Shown here piece by piece: positions 56,549 through 64,000 of a stretch of DNA of 64,000 bases. The notes under the pieces are model-generated. The model made no database searches. It was not told the origin of the DNA and saw nothing but the letters and a program-made list of their open reading frames with translations. The stretch is from Paracoccus cavernae (GTDB lineage: Bacteria; Pseudomonadota; Alphaproteobacteria; Rhodobacterales; Rhodobacteraceae). The position numbers and the translations under genes were made by a program. Where the stretch lies: the NCBI GenBank assembly GCA_030410095.1, contig JAUFRC010000001.1, forward strand, positions 3,304,501-3,368,500, given 5' to 3'. The stretch's first letter is position 1. Each line of letters begins with the position of its first letter.

Positions 56549-56971
56549 TCAGACGACGGTCGCGTCCATCGTGACCTCGGCATTGAGCACGCGCGAGACG
56601 GGGCAATTGGCCTTGGCCTCCTGCGCGATTTCCAGAATGTCCGCCGGATCGGCATCGGCCGAGATCTGGGTGGTCAGATGCGCCTTGGTGATCGAAAAGC
56701 CCGCATCGTCGCGGTCGAGCGAGATTGCCGAGGTGCTGTTGATCTTGACGCCGGTAATCCCCGCGCCCGCCAGCATATTGGCCAGCGCCATCGAGAAACA
56801 GGCCGCATGGGCCGCGCCGATCAGCTCTTCGGGATTGGAGCCTGCCTTGCCCTCGAAACGGGTGGCAAAGCCGTAGGCCACATCCTTGAGGGCGCCGGAC
56901 TGGCTGGAAATCGTGCCCGAGCCGGATTTCAGATCGCCTTCCCAATGGGCGGTGCCGGTTTTCGTGATCAT
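56549..56971 (-). CDS. osmC: OsmC-family peroxidase
   Basis: 140 aa from MITKTGTAHWEGDLKSGSGT. Family Cys pair: AAHAACFSMALANML and EAKANCPVSRVLNAEV; the NPEELIGAAHA motif precedes the first. Thiol-dependent reduction of organic hydroperoxides. The frame is intact. Confidence 0.9.
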   Translation of the reverse strand: MITKTGTAHWEGDLKSGSGTISSQSGALKDVAYGFATRFEGKAGSNPEELIGAAHAACFSMALANMLAGAGITGVKINSTSAISLDRDDAGFSITKAHLTTQISADADPADILEIAQEAKANCPVSRVLNAEVTMDATVV

Positions 56972-57151
56972 GATGGTCTCCTTGATGGGCGCGCGGATCA
57001 AAATCGCGGCGGGCGGCTTGGGGGCCATGCGCCGTGCAAGATCCCGCAGAGGGGCTTCGCGGGGACAACGCGGGGCGGTCCGATAGGTTCACTTGCCAAT
57101 CGCGCGAACACGGCATAACGCGGCATATCGCCTCGCGCGAAGGGGACCACC

Positions 57152-58041
57152 ATGCCGTTACACGAACTCGCCGCGCTGGCCGCGGCTTTTTGCTGGGCCA
57201 TTACCGGCATGTTGTCGAAGGATTCCGCCGATGCTCTGGGGCCTTTCGGCTTCAACCGTCTGCGCGAGGGCATGGTGACGGCGATGCTGGCCGTGATCGT
57301 TGTGGCAACCGGCCGCTGGCATGGCGTCGGCTATGACGATTTCTCGCGCCTCGCGCTGTCGGGGATCATCGGCATCTTCATCGGCGATACGATGCTTTAC
57401 GTCGCGCTGGTGCGGATGGGGCCGCGCCGCTCGGGGGCGCTGTTTTCGCTCAATGCACCGATTGCCGCGCTGCTGGGCTGGGTGGTTCTGGGCGAGGATC
57501 TGAGCATCCGCGCGCTGGCGGGCGTTTTCCTGACCACCTGCGGCGTTGCGATGGCGGTGCTCGGGCGGACGGGCCGCGCCGGCGGCCACCGGTTCGAGGC
57601 GGTGCACGGCCCGATCTGGGCTGCGGTGGGCTTCGGCCTGGTCGCGGCGACAGGGCAGGCGGCAGGCTCGCTGATCGCGCGGCCGGTGATGGCGACGGGG
57701 TTCGACCCCTATGTCGCCTCGCTGATCCGCGTGGGCGTTGCCGTGACCTGCATCACCGCGCTCATGGCCTTGCCGATCCCCGCGATCCAGCAACGCGGAC
57801 GCATCACGGCGCGCCTTTTGGGGATGACCGCGCTTTCGGGCTTTATCGCCATGGTCGTCGGCATGACGCTTTTGATGTTCGCCTTGCAGGGCGGCTATGT
57901 CGGGATCGTCTCGACGCTTTCGGCGCTCTCGCCCATCCTGATCCTGCCCGCGATCTGGGCCGTGACCGGCGAGCGCCCTTCGGCGGTGAGCTGGCTCGGC
58001 GCGCTTTTGCGGTGCTGGGGATGGGGCTGATCTTTCTTTAG
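57152..58041 (+). CDS. DMT-family (EamA) transporter (frameshift near end)
   Basis: About 296 codons with ten membrane segments: LAALAAAFCWAITGMLSKDS, SGIIGIFIGDTMLYVALVRM, FSLNAPIAALLGWVVLGEDL, STLSALSPILILPAIWAVTG. One G missing near 58010 restores AVLGMGLIFL to the stop at 58039-58041. Substrate unknown. Confidence 0.86.
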
Positions 58042-58050
58042 GGCGGCGTG

Positions 58051-58080
58051 AAAAAGCCGCCCCACCGCATACGGGGCGGC
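58051..58080 (-). terminator. Terminator after dgt
   Basis: GCCGCCCC (58056-58063) pairs with GGGGCGGC (58073-58080). The A run 58051-58055 is the T run for the minus strand. Confidence 0.85.
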
Positions 58081-59217
58081 TTAACCCAACAGCCGCTCGG
58101 CTTCCTGAATGGCGAAGCGGTCGGTCATGCCCGCGACATAATCGAGCACGATCCGAGCCAGTTCGGTCTCGTCCTGCGCCGCATCCGCAAAGACATGCCA
58201 ATCGTCGGGCAGCTTGCCCGGATCGGCGAGATAGAGCGGGAACAGCCCGTTGAGCATTTCCGTCACGCGCTTGCGTTCGACCACCACCGAAGGTGCGCGA
58301 TACATATGCGTGAAGAGAAAGCTCTTGAGCGCCTTGAGGTTCTGGTAGAGCGGCTTTGAAAAGCGGATGATCGGACCGTCCATCGCGCGGATGTCGTGGA
58401 CATTTTGCGGCTGAAGCGCCAGCAGCCGGTTCTGCGCCACCGCGATCACATCCTCGACCATGACGCCGAAGACGCGCCGCAGGGCCTCGTGACGGCGCCG
58501 CATCGGCTCGAGACCGGGGTGGCGGGCATCGACCTGCGCGAAAGCCTCGCCGATGATCGGAAGCTCGGCCAGCTCGTCCTCGGTGAAAAGTCCCGCGCGC
58601 AACCCGTCGTGAAGGTCGTGGTGGTTATAGGCGACATCATCGGCCACGGCCGCGACCTGCGCCTCGGCGCTGGCATTGGTGTGCAGCTCCAGATCCCATT
58701 CGGCATTCACATCGGCCAAAGCATAGGGCAGGGGGCCGGTGATCGGGCCATTGTGCTTGGCGATGCCCTCAAGACTTTCCCAAGTCAGGTTCAGCCCGTC
58801 GAAATCGGCGTAATGGCGTTCGAGCTTGGTCACGATGCGGAGCGCCTGCGCATTGTGGTCGAAACCGCCGTAAGGCTCCATCAGGATGGCCAGTGCATCC
58901 TCGCCGGTATGGCCGAAGGGCGGGTGGCCGAGGTCATGGGCCAAAGCCACCGTCTCGGCCAGATCCTGATTGAGACCCAATGCCCCCGCGATGGTGCGCG
59001 CGACCTGCGCCACCTCGATCGTATGGGTCAGGCGGGTGCGGTAGTAATCGCCCTCGTGCTCGACGAAGACCTGCGTTTTGTGCTTGAGGCGGCGGAAGGC
59101 GCTCGAATGGATGATGCGGTCGCGGTCGCGCTGCCAGGGGCTGCGGAAGGTCGACATGGTTTCGGGCCAGCGACGGCCGCGGCTTTGGTCCGGTTGGCAT
59201 GCGAATGGTGCAGACAT
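58081..59217 (-). CDS. dgt: Deoxyguanosinetriphosphate triphosphohydrolase-like protein
   Basis: 378 aa from MSAPFACQPDQSRGRRWPET, a start fitting the family. HD-domain metal site: RTRLTHTIEVAQVARTIAGA, LAHDLGHPPFGHTGEDAL, DDVAYNHHDLHDGLRAGLF. Hydrolyses dNTPs to nucleoside and triphosphate. Divergent from erpA, an arrangement common in Rhodobacteraceae. The frame is intact. Confidence 0.93.
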   Translation of the reverse strand: MSAPFACQPDQSRGRRWPETMSTFRSPWQRDRDRIIHSSAFRRLKHKTQVFVEHEGDYYRTRLTHTIEVAQVARTIAGALGLNQDLAETVALAHDLGHPPFGHTGEDALAILMEPYGGFDHNAQALRIVTKLERHYADFDGLNLTWESLEGIAKHNGPITGPLPYALADVNAEWDLELHTNASAEAQVAAVADDVAYNHHDLHDGLRAGLFTEDELAELPIIGEAFAQVDARHPGLEPMRRRHEALRRVFGVMVEDVIAVAQNRLLALQPQNVHDIRAMDGPIIRFSKPLYQNLKALKSFLFTHMYRAPSVVVERKRVTEMLNGLFPLYLADPGKLPDDWHVFADAAQDETELARIVLDYVAGMTDRFAIQEAERLLG

Positions 59218-59272
59218 GGCTTTCCTTGCGGCGGTACAAAGCAAAGCCTATATTCGAGTCTTCAAGACGGAA

Positions 59273-59620
59273 ATGGGAACGCCTCATGAACGTGGCACTG
59301 AACCTGCCCCAAAGGTCACCGAACGGGCATTCGCCCGTCTCGCCGAGATCAATGACGCCGGAGAGATCCGCCCCCTGCGCGTAGCCGTGCTGGGCGGGGG
59401 ATGCTCGGGTTTTCAATATGATATCCGCCTCGACAACAAGGCGGAGGATGATCTGGTGCTCGAGCAGCTGGGTCAGGCCGTGGTGATCGATCCCGTCTCG
59501 CTGCCGTTTCTGGCAGGCGCCGTGATCGATTTCGCCGACGAGCTGATCGGTGCGCGATTCACGATCGAGAACCCGAATGCGACCTCTTCTTGTGGCTGCG
59601 GCACATCGTTCTCCATCTGA
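59273..59620 (+). CDS. erpA: Iron-sulfur cluster insertion protein ErpA (A-type carrier)
   Basis: VTERAFARLAEINDAGEIRP, the first Cys in VLGGGCSGFQYDI and the C-terminal pair SSCGCGTSFSI are diagnostic of A-type carriers. As sequenced the frame opens at the ATG at 59273. The natural start is more likely the ATG at 59285 (MNVALNLPPKVTERA) with one C undercalled near 59312. It delivers Fe-S clusters to target enzymes. Confidence 0.9.
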   Translation: MGTPHERGTEPAPKVTERAFARLAEINDAGEIRPLRVAVLGGGCSGFQYDIRLDNKAEDDLVLEQLGQAVVIDPVSLPFLAGAVIDFADELIGARFTIENPNATSSCGCGTSFSI

Positions 59621-60905
59621 TGTGGATTGAAATCGGCGTCATCCTTGTTCTGACAGTCGTGAACGGTCTGCTCGCTATGGCCGAGTTGGCGGTTGTGTCC
59701 TCGCGGCCCGTGCGTCTTGCGACCATGGCCGAAAAAGGCAGCCGCGGGGCGCGGATCGCACAGGAGTTGCGTGAAGAGCCCGGCCGCTTTCTGTCGGCGG
59801 TGCAGGTCGGCATTACGCTGGTCGGCATCCTGAACGGCGCCGTCTCCGGCGCGACGCTGGGCTTGCGCGCGACCAATGCGCTGGTTGCCTCGGGCATGCC
59901 GCTGAGCGTGGCGGGGCCTTTGGGCGTCGGTGCCGTCGTCGCCATCATCACCTATCTGTCGCTGGTCGCGGGCGAGCTTGTGCCCAAACAGATCGCCATG
60001 GCCCGCCCCGAAGAGATCGCGGCGCGCGTGGCCCCCGCCATGAGCGTGATCGCCAAAGTCGCGACACCGCTCGTCTGGCTGCTCAACGGCTCGACCAAGC
60101 TGATGCTGCGCCTGATCGGCGTCAAAGCCAGCAGCGACGGCGACATCACCGACGAAGACGTGCGCATGACCATCGCCGAGGCGACGCGGGCCGGCGTGAT
60201 TTTGCCCGACGAACGTGGCATGATCGCGGGCGTGATGCGCGTGGCCGACCGCACCGCGCGCGCCATGATGACGCCGCGCCGCGATGTCGAAACCATCGAC
60301 CTGCAAGACAGCCCCGAGGTCATTCTGGAACATGCCCGCAATGCGCGCTCGTCGCGCGTGCCGGTCTGTGACGGGAGCGAGGACAATATCGTCGGCGTGG
60401 TCGCGATCAAGGATCTGATCGGCGACGAACATCCCGATCTGCGCAAGCTGATCCGCGACGCGCCGATGGTGCTTGATACCGCCAAGGCGATGTCGGTCGT
60501 GGAAATCATGCGCAAAACGCCCGAGCGCATGGTCTTCGTCTATGACGAGTTCGGCCACTTCCAGGGCGTCATCACCACGATGGACCTGCTCGAGGCGATT
60601 GCCGGCGATTTCGAGGATGGTGCGGGCGACGATCCCGATATCGTCCGGCGCGCCGACGGCAGCTGGCTGGTCGCGGGCTCGGAAAGCGCCGACGAGTTTG
60701 CGGGCGAGACCGGTTTCCCGCTGCCCCTGCCCGAGGGCGATTACTCGACAGTTGCAGGTCTGGTGCTGAACCTTCTGGGCCAGATCCCCGCACGGGAGAG
60801 ACCTTCACCTATCAGGGCTGGACCTTCGAGGTCGCCGATATGGATGCGATGCGGATCGACAAGCTGATCGTGACCGCGCCAAGTGAAAACGCGACAGAGG
60901 TTTGA
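59620..60905 (+). CDS. CNNM/CorC-type transporter (hemolysin family), one frameshift
   Basis: About 428 codons. Four hydrophobic segments (IGVILVLTVVNGLLAMAELA; VGITLVGILNGAVSGATLGL; GAVVAIITYLSLVAGELVPK), then a CBS pair (MTPRRDVETIDLQ; SRVPVCDGSEDNIVGVVAIK; MVFVYDEFGHFQGVITTMDL) and a CorC/HlyC C-terminal domain. One base is missing near 60792, restoring the end TFTYQGWTFEVADMDAMRID. tgATG coupling with erpA. Possible magnesium or metal efflux. Confidence 0.87.
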
Positions 60906-60907
60906 AA

Positions 60908-60929
60908 GCGGGGCGTTCAGCCCCGTTTT
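60908..60929 (+). terminator. Terminator after the CNNM gene
   Basis: GCGGGGC, loop GTTCA, GCCCCGT, then T run to 60929. It overlaps the 3' end of the convergent gene. Confidence 0.78.
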
Positions 60930-61313
60930 CCGTTTCGGCCGGCTCTTCGCCCTCGGGCAGATCCTCGTTGAAGCGCAAGGTATTCATGAACGGATCGATC
61001 ACCGTCATGCTGCGCCCCCAAGGCATGGTCTCGATCCCCGGCCGGAAATAGCGATAGCGGTGCGCGCTGATCTCGCGGTGGAAATCGTCGATCCCCTTCA
61101 TGCGCACGAAAACCGTCGAGCCGGGCGTCGATCGCCGTGATGCTCGCTCAGGTGCAGCACCAGCCCCGCGCGGCTGATCTGCGCATAAAGCGGCGCATCG
61201 GGGTGGAAGCGATGCTCCCAATCCCAGCTCATCCCCAGAAAACCGCAGTAGAAATCCCGCGCTTTCCCGATGTCGAAGATGCGCATGATCGGCGCGGTCT
61301 CGGTGAAGTTCAT
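60917..61313 (-). CDS. Glyoxalase-superfamily (VOC) protein (two frameshifts)
   Basis: About 132 codons. MNFTETAPIMRIFDIGKARD, FYCGFLGMSWDWEHRFHPDA, LHLSEHHGD; one base missing near 61125, then STVFVRMKGIDDFHREISAH and MTVIDPFMNTLRFNEDLPEG. A second missing G near 60911-60914 gives a natural stop (TGA 60919-60917). As sequenced the frame runs to 60805. Resembles bleomycin-resistance-type VOC proteins; substrate unknown. Confidence 0.8.
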
Positions 61314-61350
61314 TTGCCTCTCCCAGCCGTTCCGGCATATGGTCGCCACT

Positions 61351-62135
61351 ATGAAGATTGCAAGTTTCAACATCAACGGCGTTCGCGCCCGTATTTCGCA
61401 ACTGACCGATTGGCTGGCCAGCGCCGCGCCCGATGTGGTCGTGCTGCAGGAAATCAAAACGCAGGACGAAAGCTTCCCGCGCGAGGTGCTCGAAGACCTC
61501 GGCTGGCGGGTCGAGACTTTCGGCCAAAAGGGCTTCAACGGGGTTGCAATCCTGTCGAAACTCCCGCTCGAGGACATATCGCGCGGCCTGCCCGGTGACG
61601 ACAGCGACGAGCAGTCGCGCTGGATCGAGGCCACGGTGATCGGGACCCGCGCCGTGCGGATCGCGGGGCTTTACCTGCCCAACGGCAACCCCGCGCCGGG
61701 GCCGAAATACGATTACAAACTGGCCTGGATGGAGCGTCTGCACCGCCATGCCGCACGCTTCCTCGAAAGCGAGATGCCGGTGGTGATGCTTGGCGATTAC
61801 AACGTGATCCCGCAGCCCGCCGATGTGGCTTTCCCGAAAAGTGGACGACCGACGCGCTCTTTCTGCCCGAAAGCCGCGCGAGCCTGCGCCGCATCGAATA
61901 TCAGGGCTGGACCGATGCCCTGCGCATCCGCGATCCCGATGCCGAAAAAGGCCCATTCACCTTCTGGGACTATCAGGCCGGCGCGTGGGAGAAGAACAAC
62001 GGCATCCGCATCGACCATCTTCTGCTCAGCCCCGAGGCGGCCGATCTGATGGTGGATGCCGGCGTCGACCGCGACCAGCGCGCCGCCGAAAAGCCGAGCG
62101 ATCATGTCCCCGTCTGGGTCGAACTCGCTGCCTGA
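61351..62135 (+). CDS. xthA: Exonuclease III (one frameshift)
   Basis: AP endonuclease/3'-5' exonuclease, about 261 aa. MKIASFNINGVRARISQLTD, LQEIKTQDESFPREVLEDLG, LPNGNPAPGPKYDYKLAWME, MLGDYNVIPQPADV; one base is missing near 61840, then DALFLPESRASLRRIEYQGW, NNGIRIDHLLLSPEAADL and PSDHVPVWVEL with the catalytic His. Confidence 0.94.
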
Positions 62136-62195
62136 GGCCTGCGCCCTGCGGTGACGCAATCGCGATCTTTCATGTCCCAATATCCCCGGGGAGGA

Positions 62196-62227
62196 GAGGC
62201 ATTCGTCCCTAGAGGACGAAATGCCTC
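62196..62227. other. Long near-perfect hairpin after xthA
   Basis: GAGGCATTCGTCC (62196-62208) pairs with GGACGAAATGCCTC (62214-62227) with one bulged base. A second small GGGGC/GCCCC hairpin follows. Without a T run; the 159-bp gap 62136-62294 holds nothing else clear. Confidence 0.6.
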
Positions 62228-62294
62228 GCCGGGGCGGAAGCCCCGACCTTCGATCCGCCTGACCCGCGCATGGCGCAGCGGCCCAGGCGCGTGC

Positions 62295-62631
62295 TCAGTC
62301 GTTGTCTTCGTTGTCGTAATCGTCGTCGCCGAACAAAGCGTCGTCATCGCTTTCGTCTTCGCCCTCGGGGACGAACTTCGACGAAAAGGCCATCGAACGG
62401 TCGTTATGGCTCGGGTCCATGACGACATCCGAGGAATCTCCCCGAGAGCCATTCGCGGATCTCGTCGCGGGCCTCGCGTGGGTCTTGTTCGGTGACTTCG
62501 GCGATATAGGCGATGAAGGCGCGCTGGTCGCCGTCGATTTCCTCAAGCTCGTTCTCGTCGACATCGGGCCACTTTTCCGAAATCGCGTCGAAGAAGGCGG
62601 ACCAATTGTCCTGAACCTGCTGCCATTTCAT
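62295..62631 (-). CDS. CsbD-like acidic protein (one frame break)
   Basis: MKWQQVQDNWSAFFDAISEK, WPDVDENELEEIDGDQRAFI and REARDEIREWLSG give the short three-helix CsbD-like pattern (W-x-x-V-x-x-x-W, D/E-rich). After a break near 62440 the frame continues DVVMDPSHNDRSMAFSSKFV and an Asp/Glu-rich tail. About 112 aa. Stress-response association is inferred from the family. Confidence 0.7.
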
Positions 62632-62764
62632 CAGTAGCCTCCTCCCGAGACACCCCTTGGACCAGACGCGAAGCGCCGGTGATATCCTCTCCGACACCAG
62701 CAACCGTATTGCAGCCGGACAGTGTGAGCGTCGCCAAAATTGCGGCGGTGAACAGACGTTTCAT
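62631..62764 (-). CDS. Entericidin-type lipoprotein (one frameshift)
   Basis: MKRLFTAAILATLTLSGCNT is a lipoprotein signal (LSGC), then VAGVGEDITGASRLVQGVS; with one base corrected near 62660 it ends SGGGY and stops at 62633-62631, overlapping the next ATG (tgATG). About 44 aa, typical of EcnA/EcnB. The ATG overlaps the upstream gene's stop. Confidence 0.76.
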
Positions 62765-64000
62765 TCCTTCTCCTCTTGCCACCAGAGTTCCGGCAGGAAC
62801 CCCGGCCAATCGCCGTAAAGCGGTATGCGTTCAGGATAATGCAGGTCCGATAGATGGGCCAAGCGCGAAATCCTAGAGTAACTGACAGGCACAACGTAAC
62901 GACCGGCGGTTAAGATCCGGTCAAGCGCACGCACCGCGGCACGGTAGTTTTCAGGCGATCCGTGGTCAGCATCTCGGTAATCATGGCTTCGGCGGCGGGC
63001 GAATCCATCCCCATCCAGTTCTTCGTCCCCGGCTGCGTCACGCCATCGTGACCCCAGTAAAGCCGCTGCTCGTTGCCCGGAGAGAGCGAAAGCGCCCGTT
63101 CGTACCATGTCATGTCGAATTGGTAGTTGTTCGTGCGCTCGATGAACTGGGCCGAATCGAGCAGGGTGATCCGCGCCTCCATCCCGAGATTGCGCAGGGA
63201 TTGGGTGTAGATATCGACGATCTGGCGGGTCTCGGAGCTGGTGCGCATCGCCGAGCCCGACTGGTTGAGAAGGATCTCGAAGCGGAACGGCTGGTCCTCG
63301 CCGTTGCGCAAAATGCCGTCTTCGTGGACCGTCCATCCGGCCTCCGCCAACAGCGCCACCGCGCGCCGGATGCCCGCACGGTCGAGAACGCGGGGGCCGC
63401 CTTCGGGCAGGCTGTAGCCCTCGATCGTGCCATAGGGCAGCTCGGCCGCGAAGGGGCAAGAAGTTCGGCCTCGCGGCCCGAGGCGGGGCCGTGGTCCATG
63501 GCGAGATCCGAATTCGCGAAATAGCTGGTGACGCGCGGATCGGTGCCGCCGGTCAGGGTCTGGTTGATGAATTCGAAGTTGAAGGCTTCGATCATGGCCT
63601 GCCGCACGCGCCAATCTCCGAACAGCGGATTGCGGGTGTTCATCACCAGCCCCATGATCCCCGAAGGCCGGTGATGCGGGATCTCGCTTTTGGTCACACT
63701 GCCGTCGCTCACGGCGGGAAAGGTGAAATCGCGGTCCCATTTCGCGGCCACCAGCTCGCGCCAGACGTCGATCTCGCCGGCCTTGAAGGCCTCGAACATG
63801 GCCGAGGCATCGCCGAAATAATCGTAGCGGATCTCGTCGAGGTTGTTGAGGCCGCGCATGACCGGCAGGTCCTTGCCCCAGTAATCGGGATTGCGGCGGA
63901 AGGTGATGCGGCGGCCCGGATCGACGCTGTCGACGACATAGGGGCCGGTGCCGATGGGCACATCGAGGCTGGATTGGCTGAAATCCTTGCCCTCCCATTG
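62761..64000 (-). CDS. Extracellular solute-binding protein, family 5 (N-terminus outside window, two frame breaks)
   Basis: Peptide/oligopeptide-type ABC binding protein (YejA-like). Visible from the window edge: VPIGTGPYVVDSVDPGRRIT, FRRNPDYWGKDLPVMRGLNN, FEAFKAGEIDVWRE, NTRNPLFGDWRVRQAMIEAF, TSYFANSDLAM; after a break near 63455 LPEGGPRVLDRAGIRRAVAL and onward, and after another near 62955 ENYRAAVRALDRILTAGRYV to the end. The signal peptide lies outside the window. Four-base overlap with the entericidin gene. Confidence 0.88.

Noticed and set aside
55500..57116. 538-codon minus-strand frame
   Set aside because: Antisense to prfC and out of frame with osmC; no family features.
1..64000. 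CRISPR array
   Set aside because: No regularly spaced repeats with unique spacers were seen; the repeats present are inverted pairs, two hairpin copies and one 88-bp duplication.
1..64000. Insertion sequences
   Set aside because: No transposase gene or terminal inverted repeats with target duplication were found, including around the Hint gene.

Overview
The window is high-GC alphaproteobacterial DNA, most like the Rhodobacteraceae (Paracoccus/Rhodobacter group). This is inferred from the codon use, the tRNA, the chromosomal gene sets (phnFGHIJKLNM; dgt-erpA-CNNM-xthA; glyA-nadK-prfC) and the style of the phage genes. No species can be named from sequence alone.

Layout. (1) 1-1320: 3' end of a glutamyl-tRNA synthetase gene, a terminator and an elongator-type tRNA-Met(CAT). 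(2) 1305-38994: a complete ~37.7 kb siphovirus-type prophage. A 17-bp repeat of the tRNA 3' end marks both ends (1305-1321 and 38978-38994). Left arm, leftward: serine integrase, small early genes, YfdQ-like protein, beta-sandwich lipoprotein. 6315-7076: a lambda-like switch, in which a repressor gene lies between two outward promoters that carry the same 25-bp sequence in inverted orientation. Rightward: Cro-like protein, replication-region genes, HNH nuclease, P27-type terminase, HK97-type portal/protease/capsid, connector and tail genes, tape measure with a muramidase-like domain, tail fibre with an SGNH hydrolase domain, then holin-like protein and amidase endolysin. 31.4-36.3 kb is an accessory cassette: Fic with a putative antitoxin, SRAP protein, DUF5677 protein, zinc-ribbon proteins and a Hint-domain protein. 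36.3-38.9 kb is a leftward stack of small, translationally coupled phage genes. A DEDDh exonuclease-BRCT gene sits backwards inside the head-tail module. (3) 39.2-46.2 kb: leftward C-P lyase operon phnGHIJKLNM with divergent regulator phnF. (4) 46.2-64 kb: ordinary chromosome: sirtuin, metal-binding protein, DMT transporters, lepA, alpha/beta hydrolase, glyA, nadK, prfC, osmC, dgt, erpA, CNNM-type transporter, xthA, entericidin-like lipoproteins and a peptide-type ABC binding protein cut by the window end.

Sequence quality. About thirty genes, including housekeeping genes such as prfC, phnI, phnK and xthA, are broken by single-base frame changes. Most sit at G, C, A or T runs, and adding one base restores the expected protein. 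I read these as sequence errors (homopolymer undercalls) rather than real decay. Such genes are given as one CDS over their natural extent, with the break noted. Apparent fusions in single reading frames, such as protease-capsid, are treated as artefacts.
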